DNA of 55,892 nucleotides, taken from Candidatus Heimdallarchaeota archaeon LC_3 (GTDB lineage Archaea > Asgardarchaeota > Heimdallarchaeia > Hodarchaeales > LC-3). The notes under the pieces were generated by a model. The model did no database searches. It saw nothing but the letters and a program-made list of their open reading frames with translations, and was not told the DNA's origin. This document shows positions 8,820 to 18,274 of this stretch, piece after piece (positions within the stretch are counted from its first letter, which is position 1; every line of letters starts with the position of its first letter). The stretch lies in contig MDVS01000037.1 in the NCBI GenBank assembly GCA_001940645.1, positions 1 to 55,892 of the forward strand, in the 5' to 3' direction. The position numbers and the translations under genes are program-made.

Positions 8820-10307
8820 TCAACTCTTTTTTCTTTTGCGATGAATAAAAAGTAAAAATAACGTTCCTAATAGAACATAGAATAAATTTGCTGTTGCTAC
8901 TTTAGTTTCTGATTTATTGCTAGTATGAAACGTGGTACTAATTGTAATGCTAGTAGAATCATTATTTTCTTCTTTCGTAACTGTTTTTGGGGGAACATAG
9001 ATATTGCTATAATCTTTTAAATCTATTTCATCAAAAAATATATCAAATAAAATTTCTTCAACATAATCAACAAAATTATCATTGTTAACATCATCACCAG
9101 AAAATATAGTAATTTTAGCTTTTTTATCAACACTAAGACTGAATCCTAAATTTTTTACACCAAAGGTCTTGTAAAACCTTTTATTAGGCTTTAATACTTG
9201 ATTTACTGTTTCTTCACCTTGTAATCTTAGGTTACATTCATCCTCACAAGTCACTTCCAAAATAATAGCGGCTTCTTTGTTTGTAAGATATTTAATTGTT
9301 TCATTTGGTTGAATATTGGGTAGATTGTAGTGATGAAAATTTTGTTGACTTTCATAAGCTCTGGACATATCAGCAATATATAAAACAATAGATTTTAATA
9401 ATTCTATTGGATAAGAATAGTTATAACCTTCTGCATTTGGAAGATCTGCTCCTGAATGATAATAAGGATTTGAAAAGATATCGCGTTCAAATATCGTTAT
9501 TGCAGGATATCCCATCGCAAAAAAAGAGTAATGATCAGATTGAGTCCAGCCTGATAGAGAATCTGTTGCAGTTATATATCCCCCTAAGTAGGAATCACTA
9601 AGGAATTCCAAATGATTAGCTTGAAATTTACCATTTGAAAGCACTCCTTGATCATTGTAGTGCAACCTTGGAGGACCATATAGAATCATATCCGCATTTA
9701 TAACAATATCTACGTTATAATTAAGGTAAACTAACCTTGAAGCTACTTCTTTTGATCCTAATAACCCATTTTCTTCTGCATTATTAAAGGAAAACAAAAT
9801 ATCTGGTAAAAATCTATAATTAATTGTACTAAGTATCTTGGCTAAATAAAGTAGTAAAGCTGTACCACTACCATTATCATCGGCACCGGGACTTGGAGGA
9901 ACACTATCAAAGTGAGCACTTAATACAATGACAGGAGTGTTGGGTAATAAAAGAGACTTTTCATGTCTTGAGACTAGTTTTCCAAGAATACTATGGTACG
10001 AGCCTATTGTTTCGGTTGTGATTTTATAATTTGATTCCTCAATTAATGTTTTCTTGATCCATTTTATCGCTTCATCGTTATTATCTGAATTATAAGGACG
10101 ATTTGAAATATTTAGGGCTAAATAATCAACATAATATTTATAATCTTCTTCTGAAACTGTTTCTAGGATTCTTGCAATTGTACCTAAAGTATCAGGAAAA
10201 GGAATAAATTCACTTTGGACATTGACTTCAGAATTTCCGTTATAAAAAGGGAATGATAATAAAAGTACAGCTAAGGGAAATAAAATCTGAATTTTTTTAT
10301 TTTTCAA
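8820..10307 (-). CDS. Secreted, membrane-anchored M28-family zinc peptidase, 495 aa
   Basis: An N-terminal signal peptide (about 1-25, LFPLAVLLLSFPF) leads into an M28 aminopeptidase domain. The co-catalytic zinc ligands and catalytic residues are visible: His132 and Asp134 (AHFDS), bridging Asp143 (GADDNGSG), the Glu178-Glu179 pair (NNAEENG), Asp206 (INADM) and His259 (SDHYSF). After the catalytic domain, DDVNNDNFVDYVEE resembles an EF-hand/dockerin-type calcium loop. The C-terminus is a single hydrophobic span (about 470-489) followed by HRKRKKS, so the enzyme should stay anchored facing out. Expected role is breakdown of extracellular peptides. The start codon is TTG at 10305-10307, set by the signal peptide. 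Confidence 0.88.
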   Translation of the reverse strand: MKNKKIQILFPLAVLLLSFPFYNGNSEVNVQSEFIPFPDTLGTIARILETVSEEDYKYYVDYLALNISNRPYNSDNNDEAIKWIKKTLIEESNYKITTETIGSYHSILGKLVSRHEKSLLLPNTPVIVLSAHFDSVPPSPGADDNGSGTALLLYLAKILSTINYRFLPDILFSFNNAEENGLLGSKEVASRLVYLNYNVDIVINADMILYGPPRLHYNDQGVLSNGKFQANHLEFLSDSYLGGYITATDSLSGWTQSDHYSFFAMGYPAITIFERDIFSNPYYHSGADLPNAEGYNYSYPIELLKSIVLYIADMSRAYESQQNFHHYNLPNIQPNETIKYLTNKEAAIILEVTCEDECNLRLQGEETVNQVLKPNKRFYKTFGVKNLGFSLSVDKKAKITIFSGDDVNNDNFVDYVEEILFDIFFDEIDLKDYSNIYVPPKTVTKEENNDSTSITISTTFHTSNKSETKVATANLFYVLLGTLFLLFIHRKRKKS

Positions 10308-10504
10308 AGATCAATCAACTAATACAGGTGTTTATGAAAAGTAATTCATTTTTTGTGATTATTCTCATGGACTGATTTATCTTTATTTTTGTACCTGAGA
10401 ATGCAAAACACGAAATTATATTTTTATAATGGCCAAAATAACTAAACTTACTTAAAGCAACAATCGCCCAAATAAAATAACGAAAAAAATGTCTGGTTTG
10501 TTAT

Positions 10505-13500
10505 ATGGACGCAGAAGTTACCACAAATTCTAGTGTTTACACAAAATTAAGCAAATCTTATGAACCAAAATTCTATTTATTTCACGATTTAATGACAAAA
10601 AGAATTGATGATATTTTATTAGTTAGTAGTTTATACGATAATTTTATTTTAGAAGAGGATGGAAGGATAACTGAAAAATTATTTGAACTATATTCAACCC
10701 TAAATCTTAGTGCACCTCCCCGTTTTCACAGAGTGGCATCACCCAGAGAAGCATTAGATTTAATTGAAGGTAAAAAGAAAAAATTTGATCTTATAATTAC
10801 TATGCGTAGATTAGCAGATATGGATCCATTTGAATTTGCTAGAAACGTTAAAAAGACTCTTAAAAAATGTCCTGTTGTTTTATTATTAAATAATCCTATT
10901 GATATTAAACATCTAGAAAAATTCAAAAATCAAAAAAGCATTGATAGAAAATTCTTATGGAGTGGTGATTCCGAATTACTTTTAGCAATTATTAAACTAT
11001 TTGAAGATCTCAAGAATGTCGATCAAGATATTAAAAAAGGAAACATTCAAATAATCTTGCTGATTGAAAATTCAATAAAGTATTATTCTATTTTTTTACC
11101 CATGCTTTATTCAGAAGTCATGAAACAGACACAAAAGTTACTAGAAGAAGGTTTGAACGAGTACCATCGATTATTACGAATGAGAGCACGACCTAAACTC
11201 CTTCTTGCTGAATCTTATGAAGAAGGCATGCAAATATATGAAAAATATAAAGACCATATCCTTGGTGTGGTATCAGACGTAGCTTATCCAAGAAATGGAG
11301 AATTAGATCCTAATTCAGGGACTGATTTTATTAAATATGTTAAGAAAAACAATTTATTTATACCAACTCTCTTAATGTCCTCACAGAAAGAAAATGCTAT
11401 TAGAGCTAAGTCCTTAAATTCTGCCTTTATTTACAAACATTCTCCTATAGCTTTGCAAGAACTCCGAAATTTTCTCCTTATCAATCTTGGGTTTGGAGAT
11501 TTTGTTTTCAGATTATCTGATGGAACTGAAGTTGTACGTGCAAGTAATTTAGACGAGCTAATAAGTCAAATAGCTATTGTTCCAGATGAGTCTCTACATT
11601 TTCATGCTAGTAACAATCATTTTTCTAACTGGCTAATGGCTAGAGGCGAGTTTTCTCTTGCTTATCTTTTACGTCCAATGAAAATTAGTGAATTTGAAGA
11701 CATGCAAATATTTAGAATGTTCATGATTCAAACAATAACTAGTGCTATACAAGCTGAACAAAAAGGTGTCATACTTGATTTTAGATTAAAAGGAAATAAT
11801 TCTTCTGGATCAAATGCCTCGCTTACGGGATTTGTTTGGAGAATTGGTTCAGGGTCGCTAGGTGGTAAAGGAAGAGGAATAGCATTTCTTGATACCTTGC
11901 TTTCGTTTGGAAATTTTTTTTCTTCATTTTCTGATGTTAAAATAACTATTCCAGAAACATTTGTTGTATGTACTGAAGAATTTGATACTTTCATTGAAAA
12001 TAATAATCTCTATCGGAATATATCGATCGAAATGGATGACAATGAAATTACTAAAAGATTTTTAGACTCAAAATTACCAGATTCTTTGTTAAATGATTTG
12101 ATGATTTTTATTAAAAATGAAAAAGGGCCATTAGCTGTGAGAAGTTCTTCTTTGTTAGAGGATTCACAATTTCAACCATTTGCGGGTATTTACAAAACGT
12201 ATATGATCCCAAATAATCACCCTAATCCCCATGAAAGATTTGACCAACTTTGTTTTGCAATAACATTAGTTTATGCCTCGAGTTACCTTAAATTACCAAG
12301 AAATTATATGGAGTCAATAGGATTAACAATTGAAGAGGAAAAAATGGCTGTAGTCATCCAGAAATTAGTGGGAAATTATCATAATAACGGTAAGTGGTAT
12401 TTTCCTGATTTTTCTGGAGTACTTCAATCTTTCAATTTTTATCCTATTTCTTATTTAAAACCTGAAGATGGAATTGCTCATGTAGCTGTTGGCTTGGGAA
12501 GAACCATAGTTGAAGGAGAAAAAGCACTTAGATTTAGTCCGAAATTCCCCGGAATACTACCACAGTTTTCAAAACCAAAAGATGTACTAGAAAACGCCCA
12601 AACAAATCTATACGTCCTAAATACATCAAAAATGAATTTATCAGATATTGAACAAGATGAATCAGCTAGCTTAGAGAAAATTTCAATTAAAGAAATTGAA
12701 GAAGCAGATGTAATATATAAAGTTGGATCAAAATATGATCCTAATGACGATATAATAAGAGATGGCATGTCTTCTAGGGGAATAACTACAATAAACTTTG
12801 CTGGAGTATTAAAATACAATCAATTTCCTAAATTAACAGAAATTCTTCATCAATTAAATATTGAGGGAAAAGCAGCAATGGGTTGTCCTATAGAAATTGA
12901 ATTTGCAGTGAATTTTAGAGAAGGAACAAACAAAATTCCCACACTTTATTTATTGCAAATAAGACCTCTAGTAACCGAATATGAAGTCAAAGGAGTCACC
13001 ATAGATAGATTATCTAAAAACAATATTATTTATTCAAGTATTGCACTTGGAAACGGCACCATTAAAGATATTAAGGATATTTTGATTGTAGATCCTGAAA
13101 CATTTGATAATTTAAAAACAAGAGATATCGTAAAAGAAATTTCTTACTTCAATGAAAAATTAAAAGCTAAATGTAAGCCCTATATCTTAATAGGTCCTGG
13201 TAGATGGGGTTCAAATGATCCAATGCTTGGAATTCCGATTAAATGGTCTGATATTAGTGGAGTGAAAGTGATCGTCGAATATGGTATGCAGGAGTTTAAT
13301 ATCGATCCTAGTTACGGGACACATTTTTTTTCGAATTTAACGGCTCTATTAATCATATACTTAACCGTTCCCTATACCCCCGAAGGAATTTCAAATAAAA
13401 AGAATTTTATTGATTGGAAATGGTTTGAAAACCAAAATGTAATTGAAAAATCTCATTTTGTAAAGCATATTTCCTTAGAAAAATCCTTGTTTGTAAAAGC

Positions 13501-13546
13501 AAATGGTAAAACAAGACAGGGTGCAATGCTGAAAAATAAGGCATAA
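10505..13546 (+). CDS. Two receiver-like domains + PEP-synthase-type ATP-binding domain, 1013 aa
   Basis: Residues 33-165 (DDILLVSSLYDNFILEEDG) and 230-330 (PKLLLAESYEEG, Asp258 in VVSDVAY) look like receiver folds; the first is degenerate. From about 447 the protein matches the N-terminal ATP-grasp domain of PEP synthase/pyruvate phosphate dikinase: GSLGGKGRGIAF (450-461), AVRSSSLLEDS (about 547), then LYLLQIRPL near 815. The swivelling phosphohistidine domain (TSH motif) and PEP-binding barrel of true PEP synthase are absent, so it should not make PEP. I recall similar long proteins in Bacteroidetes annotated as 'PEP synthase', which would fit gene transfer. Function unknown; perhaps an ATP-dependent phosphotransfer sensor. 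ATG start, monocistronic. Confidence 0.82.
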   Translation: MDAEVTTNSSVYTKLSKSYEPKFYLFHDLMTKRIDDILLVSSLYDNFILEEDGRITEKLFELYSTLNLSAPPRFHRVASPREALDLIEGKKKKFDLIITMRRLADMDPFEFARNVKKTLKKCPVVLLLNNPIDIKHLEKFKNQKSIDRKFLWSGDSELLLAIIKLFEDLKNVDQDIKKGNIQIILLIENSIKYYSIFLPMLYSEVMKQTQKLLEEGLNEYHRLLRMRARPKLLLAESYEEGMQIYEKYKDHILGVVSDVAYPRNGELDPNSGTDFIKYVKKNNLFIPTLLMSSQKENAIRAKSLNSAFIYKHSPIALQELRNFLLINLGFGDFVFRLSDGTEVVRASNLDELISQIAIVPDESLHFHASNNHFSNWLMARGEFSLAYLLRPMKISEFEDMQIFRMFMIQTITSAIQAEQKGVILDFRLKGNNSSGSNASLTGFVWRIGSGSLGGKGRGIAFLDTLLSFGNFFSSFSDVKITIPETFVVCTEEFDTFIENNNLYRNISIEMDDNEITKRFLDSKLPDSLLNDLMIFIKNEKGPLAVRSSSLLEDSQFQPFAGIYKTYMIPNNHPNPHERFDQLCFAITLVYASSYLKLPRNYMESIGLTIEEEKMAVVIQKLVGNYHNNGKWYFPDFSGVLQSFNFYPISYLKPEDGIAHVAVGLGRTIVEGEKALRFSPKFPGILPQFSKPKDVLENAQTNLYVLNTSKMNLSDIEQDESASLEKISIKEIEEADVIYKVGSKYDPNDDIIRDGMSSRGITTINFAGVLKYNQFPKLTEILHQLNIEGKAAMGCPIEIEFAVNFREGTNKIPTLYLLQIRPLVTEYEVKGVTIDRLSKNNIIYSSIALGNGTIKDIKDILIVDPETFDNLKTRDIVKEISYFNEKLKAKCKPYILIGPGRWGSNDPMLGIPIKWSDISGVKVIVEYGMQEFNIDPSYGTHFFSNLTALLIIYLTVPYTPEGISNKKNFIDWKWFENQNVIEKSHFVKHISLEKSLFVKANGKTRQGAMLKNKA

Positions 13547-13682
13547 CATTTTACAAAGATAAATTATCTCTATTAAAACATATATTAAGTGATATCAAAA
13601 GAAGATGTAATCGCAAAATTAAGAGGAAAAGCCTTCTAATAACATTGATAGTGAAAATTCATCTATCCTATTTCGGTGATAT

Positions 13683-14234
13683 ATGATTATTGATAATTCT
13701 GATTCTGGGTCCATTTTGTATCCTGGATTCAAAATTATATTGCTTGGGGATGAAGCTGTAGGAAAGACTAGCCTATTCTATAGATATGTACATAATAAAT
13801 TTGAAAATTCATATCGACAAACTCTAGGTACTGAAATTCTTTTAAAAGAAGTGACAATAAATGGTGTAACCATTATTTTACAAATTTGGGACGTAGCTGG
13901 AGGAAAATATTTTTCTAGATATCGTGAAAAATTCTATAATGGAGCATCTGGAGCGGTTATTGTTTTTGATATGACCAGACAAAAAACGTATGATAATATA
14001 AAATCTTGGAGAGAAGAATTCGAAAACATTGTTGTGGAAGTGCCTGCATATATTTTTGTGGGTAATAAATCAGATTTAGATGGCGCAAGAGAAATTCACG
14101 ATGCAGATAACGAAAAATATCGCTATAAATATCCATTTGAACTAACATCTGCAAAAACAGGAGAAAATGTAGAAAATACATTTAAGAGATTGGCTGAAAT
14201 ACTATATAAAAAGAAAACTGGATTAGAACCTTAA
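13683..14234 (+). CDS. Rab-like small GTPase lacking the switch II glutamine, 183 aa
   Basis: The G boxes are G1 GDEAVGKTS (22-30), G2 TLGTE (47-51), G3 WDVAGGK (69-75), G4 NKSD and G5 TSAKTG. In G3 the residue after AG is Gly74, not the Gln that positions the attacking water in Ras/Rab proteins. This predicts slow intrinsic hydrolysis or reliance on a partner that supplies the residue. A 13-residue extension precedes the core. There is no C-terminal cysteine for lipid attachment. Its last bases overlap by 4 bp the end of the convergent membrane-protein gene. Confidence 0.9.
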   Translation: MIIDNSDSGSILYPGFKIILLGDEAVGKTSLFYRYVHNKFENSYRQTLGTEILLKEVTINGVTIILQIWDVAGGKYFSRYREKFYNGASGAVIVFDMTRQKTYDNIKSWREEFENIVVEVPAYIFVGNKSDLDGAREIHDADNEKYRYKYPFELTSAKTGENVENTFKRLAEILYKKKTGLEP

Positions 14235-15610
14235 TATTCTTGACCAGATTCTTGTTTTGAATTATTATTAGCTACTTTCTTCACAGTTTCAAAATTATCT
14301 TTTATGATTTTGATTTCATTAAGAATACTCTGTATTTGGCTTAATGAAATTTTTCCTCTCAAATACCTATCAAGGGCATCCTGTTTAAGTTGGTCAAATT
14401 CAACCCAATTATTCTTTAAAACTGACCTATGAAGTTTTTTCTTATAACCACCAGTATTTCTTCTTGAAAAATAATAAGGAATTACTTTTACTACAGTTAC
14501 GAGTCCAATGAAAATCGAACCTGCAAAGGACAAATAGTCACTAAGGCTAATTTGTTGCCAAATTTCAACTACAGGTGGTCTGGTTGAAAATGTAACTGAA
14601 GCAGGGACTAAGTCACCTGTTTTAAAATTAAATTCAAGAATGTTTTCTTGTGTTGGATTTATACCACCAATTTCATCAACATTATCTTTTCTTTGTTTAA
14701 ATTCATCATCGTAATTAATACTGTCTATCAATTGGTCCGATGGAATTGTTATCTTCCAATTCACATCTTGAGGTAGATTAGCAAAAGCTCTTTGAAAAAA
14801 TTCAAGCCTTTCTGGGAAAATATCGTAATCAAATCTTAATTCACCATTATATCCTTTTGTTGTTGAATTTGCTGTTAACAGTGATCCACTTGCAGATAAT
14901 TGAAGGCTTTCATGAATATTGGCTGTTGATTCATCTTCTGCTCGAAATTCGGATTCGAACTTAAAATTGGATAGACTACTTAACTGTACATCATTTAAAT
15001 CAAATTTAAAAGGTTCAAAGAGATCCAATACAAATGCAGTTGTTTCTTTTATAACAATTTTCTCTTCAATTAAAAAAATTGTTTGATTTATATCTGTTTT
15101 TGTTAATTCATCAAATATTTGGTCTGTAAAATTATGCAACCTAAATGATCTAGATGATATTTTTAAAACTTGAACCACTTCTTCGTTTTGTACTAATTGT
15201 CTTAACGCTTCATAACTTTGATTATAATCCCTAACTAAGTCAGAATTTCTAAAAATATTGAAATTGTTATTCCAAGGAGGACTATCAGCGTTCCATTCTA
15301 TTGTAAATTGTAAATACAATTCATTATGGGTTGTTAAATCAGCAAAAATTCTGTAGACTCTAAATTGATCTTCAGGTAAGTAAGTTCCAGATACTCTAGC
15401 ATTAGTTTCACGTTTATACGTAGTCCCAACACCAGTCAGATCAATTTCTAAGTGAGTTTCAGCGAAATTCTGATTCTCTGGCTCTTCAAATTGATTTATA
15501 TTCATAATATCAGCTTGAATGTTATTAGTAGGCACGTTTGTCAGAAATAAAGATAGTATTAGTAAGAAAAATAAAAGTACAAATTTATTATGTGATTTCT
15601 TTAGTATCAT
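14231..15610 (-). CDS. Membrane-anchored extracytoplasmic protein, unknown family, 459 aa
   Basis: A signal peptide (MILKKSHNKFVLLFFLLILS...) is followed by about 340 residues rich in beta-type pattern, Asn and Thr, typical of an archaeal surface domain. One transmembrane span follows (SFAGSIFIGLVTVVKVI), then a basic cytoplasmic tail of about 80 residues ending QESGQEY. No catalytic motif is seen. The ATG at 15608-15610 is chosen because the signal peptide starts there; an upstream ATG at 15649 would add 13 residues. The single span with a cytoplasmic tail could let it act as a receptor or adaptor, but that is speculation. Confidence 0.75.
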   Translation of the reverse strand: MILKKSHNKFVLLFFLLILSLFLTNVPTNNIQADIMNINQFEEPENQNFAETHLEIDLTGVGTTYKRETNARVSGTYLPEDQFRVYRIFADLTTHNELYLQFTIEWNADSPPWNNNFNIFRNSDLVRDYNQSYEALRQLVQNEEVVQVLKISSRSFRLHNFTDQIFDELTKTDINQTIFLIEEKIVIKETTAFVLDLFEPFKFDLNDVQLSSLSNFKFESEFRAEDESTANIHESLQLSASGSLLTANSTTKGYNGELRFDYDIFPERLEFFQRAFANLPQDVNWKITIPSDQLIDSINYDDEFKQRKDNVDEIGGINPTQENILEFNFKTGDLVPASVTFSTRPPVVEIWQQISLSDYLSFAGSIFIGLVTVVKVIPYYFSRRNTGGYKKKLHRSVLKNNWVEFDQLKQDALDRYLRGKISLSQIQSILNEIKIIKDNFETVKKVANNNSKQESGQEY

Positions 15611-15856
15611 CGTTTTTTTAACCTCATCACTTTTTATTATAATAATCAAGAAATAGATCTAACCCAACAACTGATATTTATTATAATATTGAAAATACCC
15701 TTTTAATTCTGGAAAGATATGAGAGGACTTTTTACTGAAAAATCGAAAATTTTTAGTAAAAGCTTTCATAATTGAAAACATGTCAACTTTATGAACTTCA
15801 ATAAAAAAAATAAACTTATTTTCAATACAAAGCAACATTAGAATGAAGTATTCACT

Positions 15857-16759
15857 ATGACATCAGGAAAATTCAATTATTCTGAATTGAGTGAAAATTA
15901 TTTTTCAAAAATCGAATTGAAAAGGTTAACTATATCTGTTGGTATAAATAAAATCACAGAAAGTGCCTTAATGATTTTAGGTAAATATATATCAGATTTG
16001 GGTAGAATAATTACATTATTGGCTCTTACTAATAAAAATGATACTTCATCTTATTCAATTGACGCATCAGATATAAAATTGGCTCATAGCAATTTATCTA
16101 AATATGATCCTCCTCAAATTTATTATGTTTGGTTTATTTCACCGAATGGAACGTGTTTATTTTCAAAGTCGTTTAATAAAATGGAATTTCCTGATGCAAT
16201 ATTTTCCGGTATGCTCTTAGGAATGCATGTTTTAGTAAAAGAATTAACTGGAAGATCTTTTGAAAGAATTGACATGGGAGATTTGGCTATGTATATTTAT
16301 GAAACGTCATCAATAGTTTGTGCATTAGTTTCAAAAAAGGATCCAAATGCAAAACTAATTAATCAAGCATTAGTTCATGAGTTTTTGGACATCTTTGGAA
16401 AAAAAGTATTTGAAAGTGCTGTTGACTTAAATTTATTCCGTTCTTTTGACAAGGTTAGTCGTGCCATTGTGAGAGACTGGATTTTTATTAATCCCGAATT
16501 AGAAACAAGTCGGGAAAGAAAAATTTTATTAGAAGTTGATTCTATTGAAGAACAAGTGATTTCAGGTTATAAAAAAGGAGATTTAGCAGCTGTTATGGAG
16601 GAATTGAGAAAAATGGAGGTTTTTAAACTAGATAATGAGTTATCTGATGAAAAATTGGGAGAACTATTAGAAAAGAAGTTTAAATTCAAAGATCAAAAAG
16701 AAACAGAATTCAGAATCGATATCCAATCCTTGATAAATGACTATGAGAATAATGAATAA
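15857..16759 (+). CDS. Histone-fold / longin-like domain fusion protein, 300 aa
   Basis: Residues 18-82 align without a large gap to archaeal histones such as HMfB. RLTISVGINKITESA corresponds to helix 1 and its loop, LMILGKYISDLGRIIT to the long central helix with its conserved 'G-R' pair, and SIDASDIKLAHSNL to the 'tikaeDIelA' end. Residues 86-185 (PQIYYVWFISPNGTCLFSK, then FSGMLLGMHVLVKEL) have the strand-turn-strand-helix start of longin/roadblock-like domains common in Asgard proteins. Residues 190-300 are charged and helical. Basic DNA-contact residues of HMfB look poorly kept, so the histone part may serve in dimerisation. Function unknown; both fold calls are from the sequence only. 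Confidence 0.7.
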   Translation: MTSGKFNYSELSENYFSKIELKRLTISVGINKITESALMILGKYISDLGRIITLLALTNKNDTSSYSIDASDIKLAHSNLSKYDPPQIYYVWFISPNGTCLFSKSFNKMEFPDAIFSGMLLGMHVLVKELTGRSFERIDMGDLAMYIYETSSIVCALVSKKDPNAKLINQALVHEFLDIFGKKVFESAVDLNLFRSFDKVSRAIVRDWIFINPELETSRERKILLEVDSIEEQVISGYKKGDLAAVMEELRKMEVFKLDNELSDEKLGELLEKKFKFKDQKETEFRIDIQSLINDYENNE

Positions 16760-16774
16760 GTGAGTGATTTGAAT

Positions 16775-17647
16775 TTATTTTAACAATTTATTTAGCTCAT
16801 TAGGATTAAGATGAGACAGCTTTTTAGTTAAATATCGAAGCTTTTTTTCCTGTGATTCAGAGAGATTAATTTGATCGATTTTATTGGATAAAATATGTTC
16901 AATCAATGAAAAATAATCTTTTTCAGTTTCATAAAGAAGTTTCTGAATCTTAACCATAATTTCACTTGTTATTTTATGTGCAGTTTTGAAAAACTCTTCA
17001 TCTTCAATCATTGGTTTCTTCATTTTATATTGATCAAAATAAATTGGTTCGCCAAAAGTAACTGATAAATAGGTTCCAAATCGTGGAAAGATTTGTCCTT
17101 TACTGAGAGTTTCTGCTGTACCATGTAAATAACAAGGAATTACAGGTATTTTACCTATTGATCTTAAAACCAGTCTTCCTACACCAGATCGTCCTTCATT
17201 AGAGAATGATTTATAATCTTGGAGAGGAGTTCTACTTAATCGACCACCTTGTGGAAAAATAATTATTGCAAGATTGTTTTCTAATGTTTTAAGAAAATAA
17301 TGTAATGCAGGTTCTGGATCTTCAGCATCTAATGGATGAGCTCCCAGAAATCTTGTAAAACTAAACAATTTATTTTCTTTCATTACTTTACTTGGAGCAA
17401 TTGTAGCGCAATATCTTCTAATAGGTATTATTGCTGTTCCAAAAACTAAGGCATCTAAATGTGAACGGTGGTTTGCAGCAAAAATAACAGGTTGTCCTTC
17501 AGGGAATTTTTTCAAGTTTTCTATGCCGATTACTTCATATTTAAACATTTTTTTGATTATTAATGCAAAAGAACCATGAAAGCCTCTGAATAATGCTCTT
17601 CTAAGAAAACCCCATTTTCTTATAACAAATTTTTCTTCAAGTTTCAT
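16775..17647 (-). CDS. plsC: PlsC-family 1-acyl-glycerol-3-phosphate acyltransferase-like, 290 aa
   Basis: The acyltransferase blocks are clear: NHRSHLD (the HX4D catalytic motif, His60/Asp65 from this start), the substrate block IIFPQGGRLS (usually FPEG; here Gln replaces Glu) and IPVIPCYLHGT. Family members acylate lysophosphatidate in bacterial-type ester lipids, which is unexpected for an archaeon with ether lipids. The start at ATG 17645-17647 (MKLEEKF) is preferred because an upstream ATG at 17680 lies inside the decayed transposase sequence. A CDP-alcohol phosphatidyltransferase gene lies 900 bases away on the other strand, making this a small lipid-synthesis neighbourhood. The real acyl donor and acceptor are not known. 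Confidence 0.85.
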   Translation of the reverse strand: MKLEEKFVIRKWGFLRRALFRGFHGSFALIIKKMFKYEVIGIENLKKFPEGQPVIFAANHRSHLDALVFGTAIIPIRRYCATIAPSKVMKENKLFSFTRFLGAHPLDAEDPEPALHYFLKTLENNLAIIIFPQGGRLSRTPLQDYKSFSNEGRSGVGRLVLRSIGKIPVIPCYLHGTAETLSKGQIFPRFGTYLSVTFGEPIYFDQYKMKKPMIEDEEFFKTAHKITSEIMVKIQKLLYETEKDYFSLIEHILSNKIDQINLSESQEKKLRYLTKKLSHLNPNELNKLLK

Positions 17648-18141
17648 TCTTATAATAACCTTTGAAATATACCTGATCAAAAAAATGAATTAAATACAAT
17701 GATAATTTTACTTTTGAAGGATGTTTATGAGAAAGTTCTAATATTTCATTTTCGATTTCAAAGCCACTTTGATTATATTTGAGAGTTGTAAAATATTCTT
17801 TTCCCTTATACTTTGGAAGTCTGGCTTTTTTATCTCCTTTTCTCCACAAAGCGAAGAAGGATTTGAAATCCGCGTCTAATGTCCGTAAAGTCAATTGGAG
17901 AACCTTAGAATATACCGATTTATACTCTGGATAGCGTTCTTTTAACGCTGGTAAACCATTTTGTTGATCGGTATGTAATAAATTCTTGTTCTTCTTTTGG
18001 TTTGTCTTTTTCCTGTTGCCAAATAATGTTTCGTTTTGTGAGAGCAAAATTATATAGTAACCTGCATCGCTCTGAAAAATCCCATAAAACCTGTTTTTGT
18101 TCCTCTTTGGGATAAATCTGCGTTTTATAAGTTAAGATCAT
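17637..18141 (-). pseudogene. tnpB: Decayed IS200/IS605-type tnpB (frameshifted, truncated)
   Basis: The first frame (17920-18141) begins MILTYKTQIYPKEEQKQVL, the usual TnpB N-terminus, through LYNFAL. Near 17975 the homology jumps to another frame (QQNGLPALKERYPEYKSVYSKV, then LDADFKSFFALWRKG, LPKYKGKEYFTTLKY), which stops at 17637. Only the N-terminal wedge/REC-like part remains; the RuvC catalytic region and zinc finger are gone. A frameshift plus truncation make it non-functional. The remnant overlaps the first codons of the plsC-like gene, so the element's loss left its debris in that gene's promoter area. Confidence 0.85.
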
Positions 18142-18146
18142 TGTTT

Positions 18147-18203
18147 TTATCCCAGAGTTTCAACATATTGTTTTAATTGGTCTAATGTCACTTGACCGTT
18201 GGT
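18147..18203 (-). pseudogene. tnpA: C-terminal remnant of an IS200-type tnpA
   Basis: Just upstream of the tnpB remnant (stop 6 bases before its ATG), the minus strand reads TNGQVTLDQLKQYVETLG then stop. This is the typical last helix of Y1 transposases of the IS200/IS605 family (a 'vt.e.ik.Yve.q' pattern). A stop codon lies in frame a few codons further upstream, so the catalytic HUH and Tyr regions are lost. The order tnpA then tnpB on one strand fits an IS605-like element. Confidence 0.5.
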
Positions 18204-18274
18204 GCATAAGAATTAACTGGGACTCATAATAGAAGATTATAAAGTTTCAAAATTTTCTTAACATCAAATTCGAG

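Noticed and set aside
11728..12819. Minus-strand open frames opposite the PEP-synthase-like gene
   Set aside because: They lie wholly inside a well-supported plus-strand gene and show no family motifs; they are shadows.
10505..13546. Calling the 1013-aa protein phosphoenolpyruvate synthase
   Set aside because: It lacks the phosphohistidine swivelling domain and the PEP-binding barrel, so PEP synthesis is not supported.
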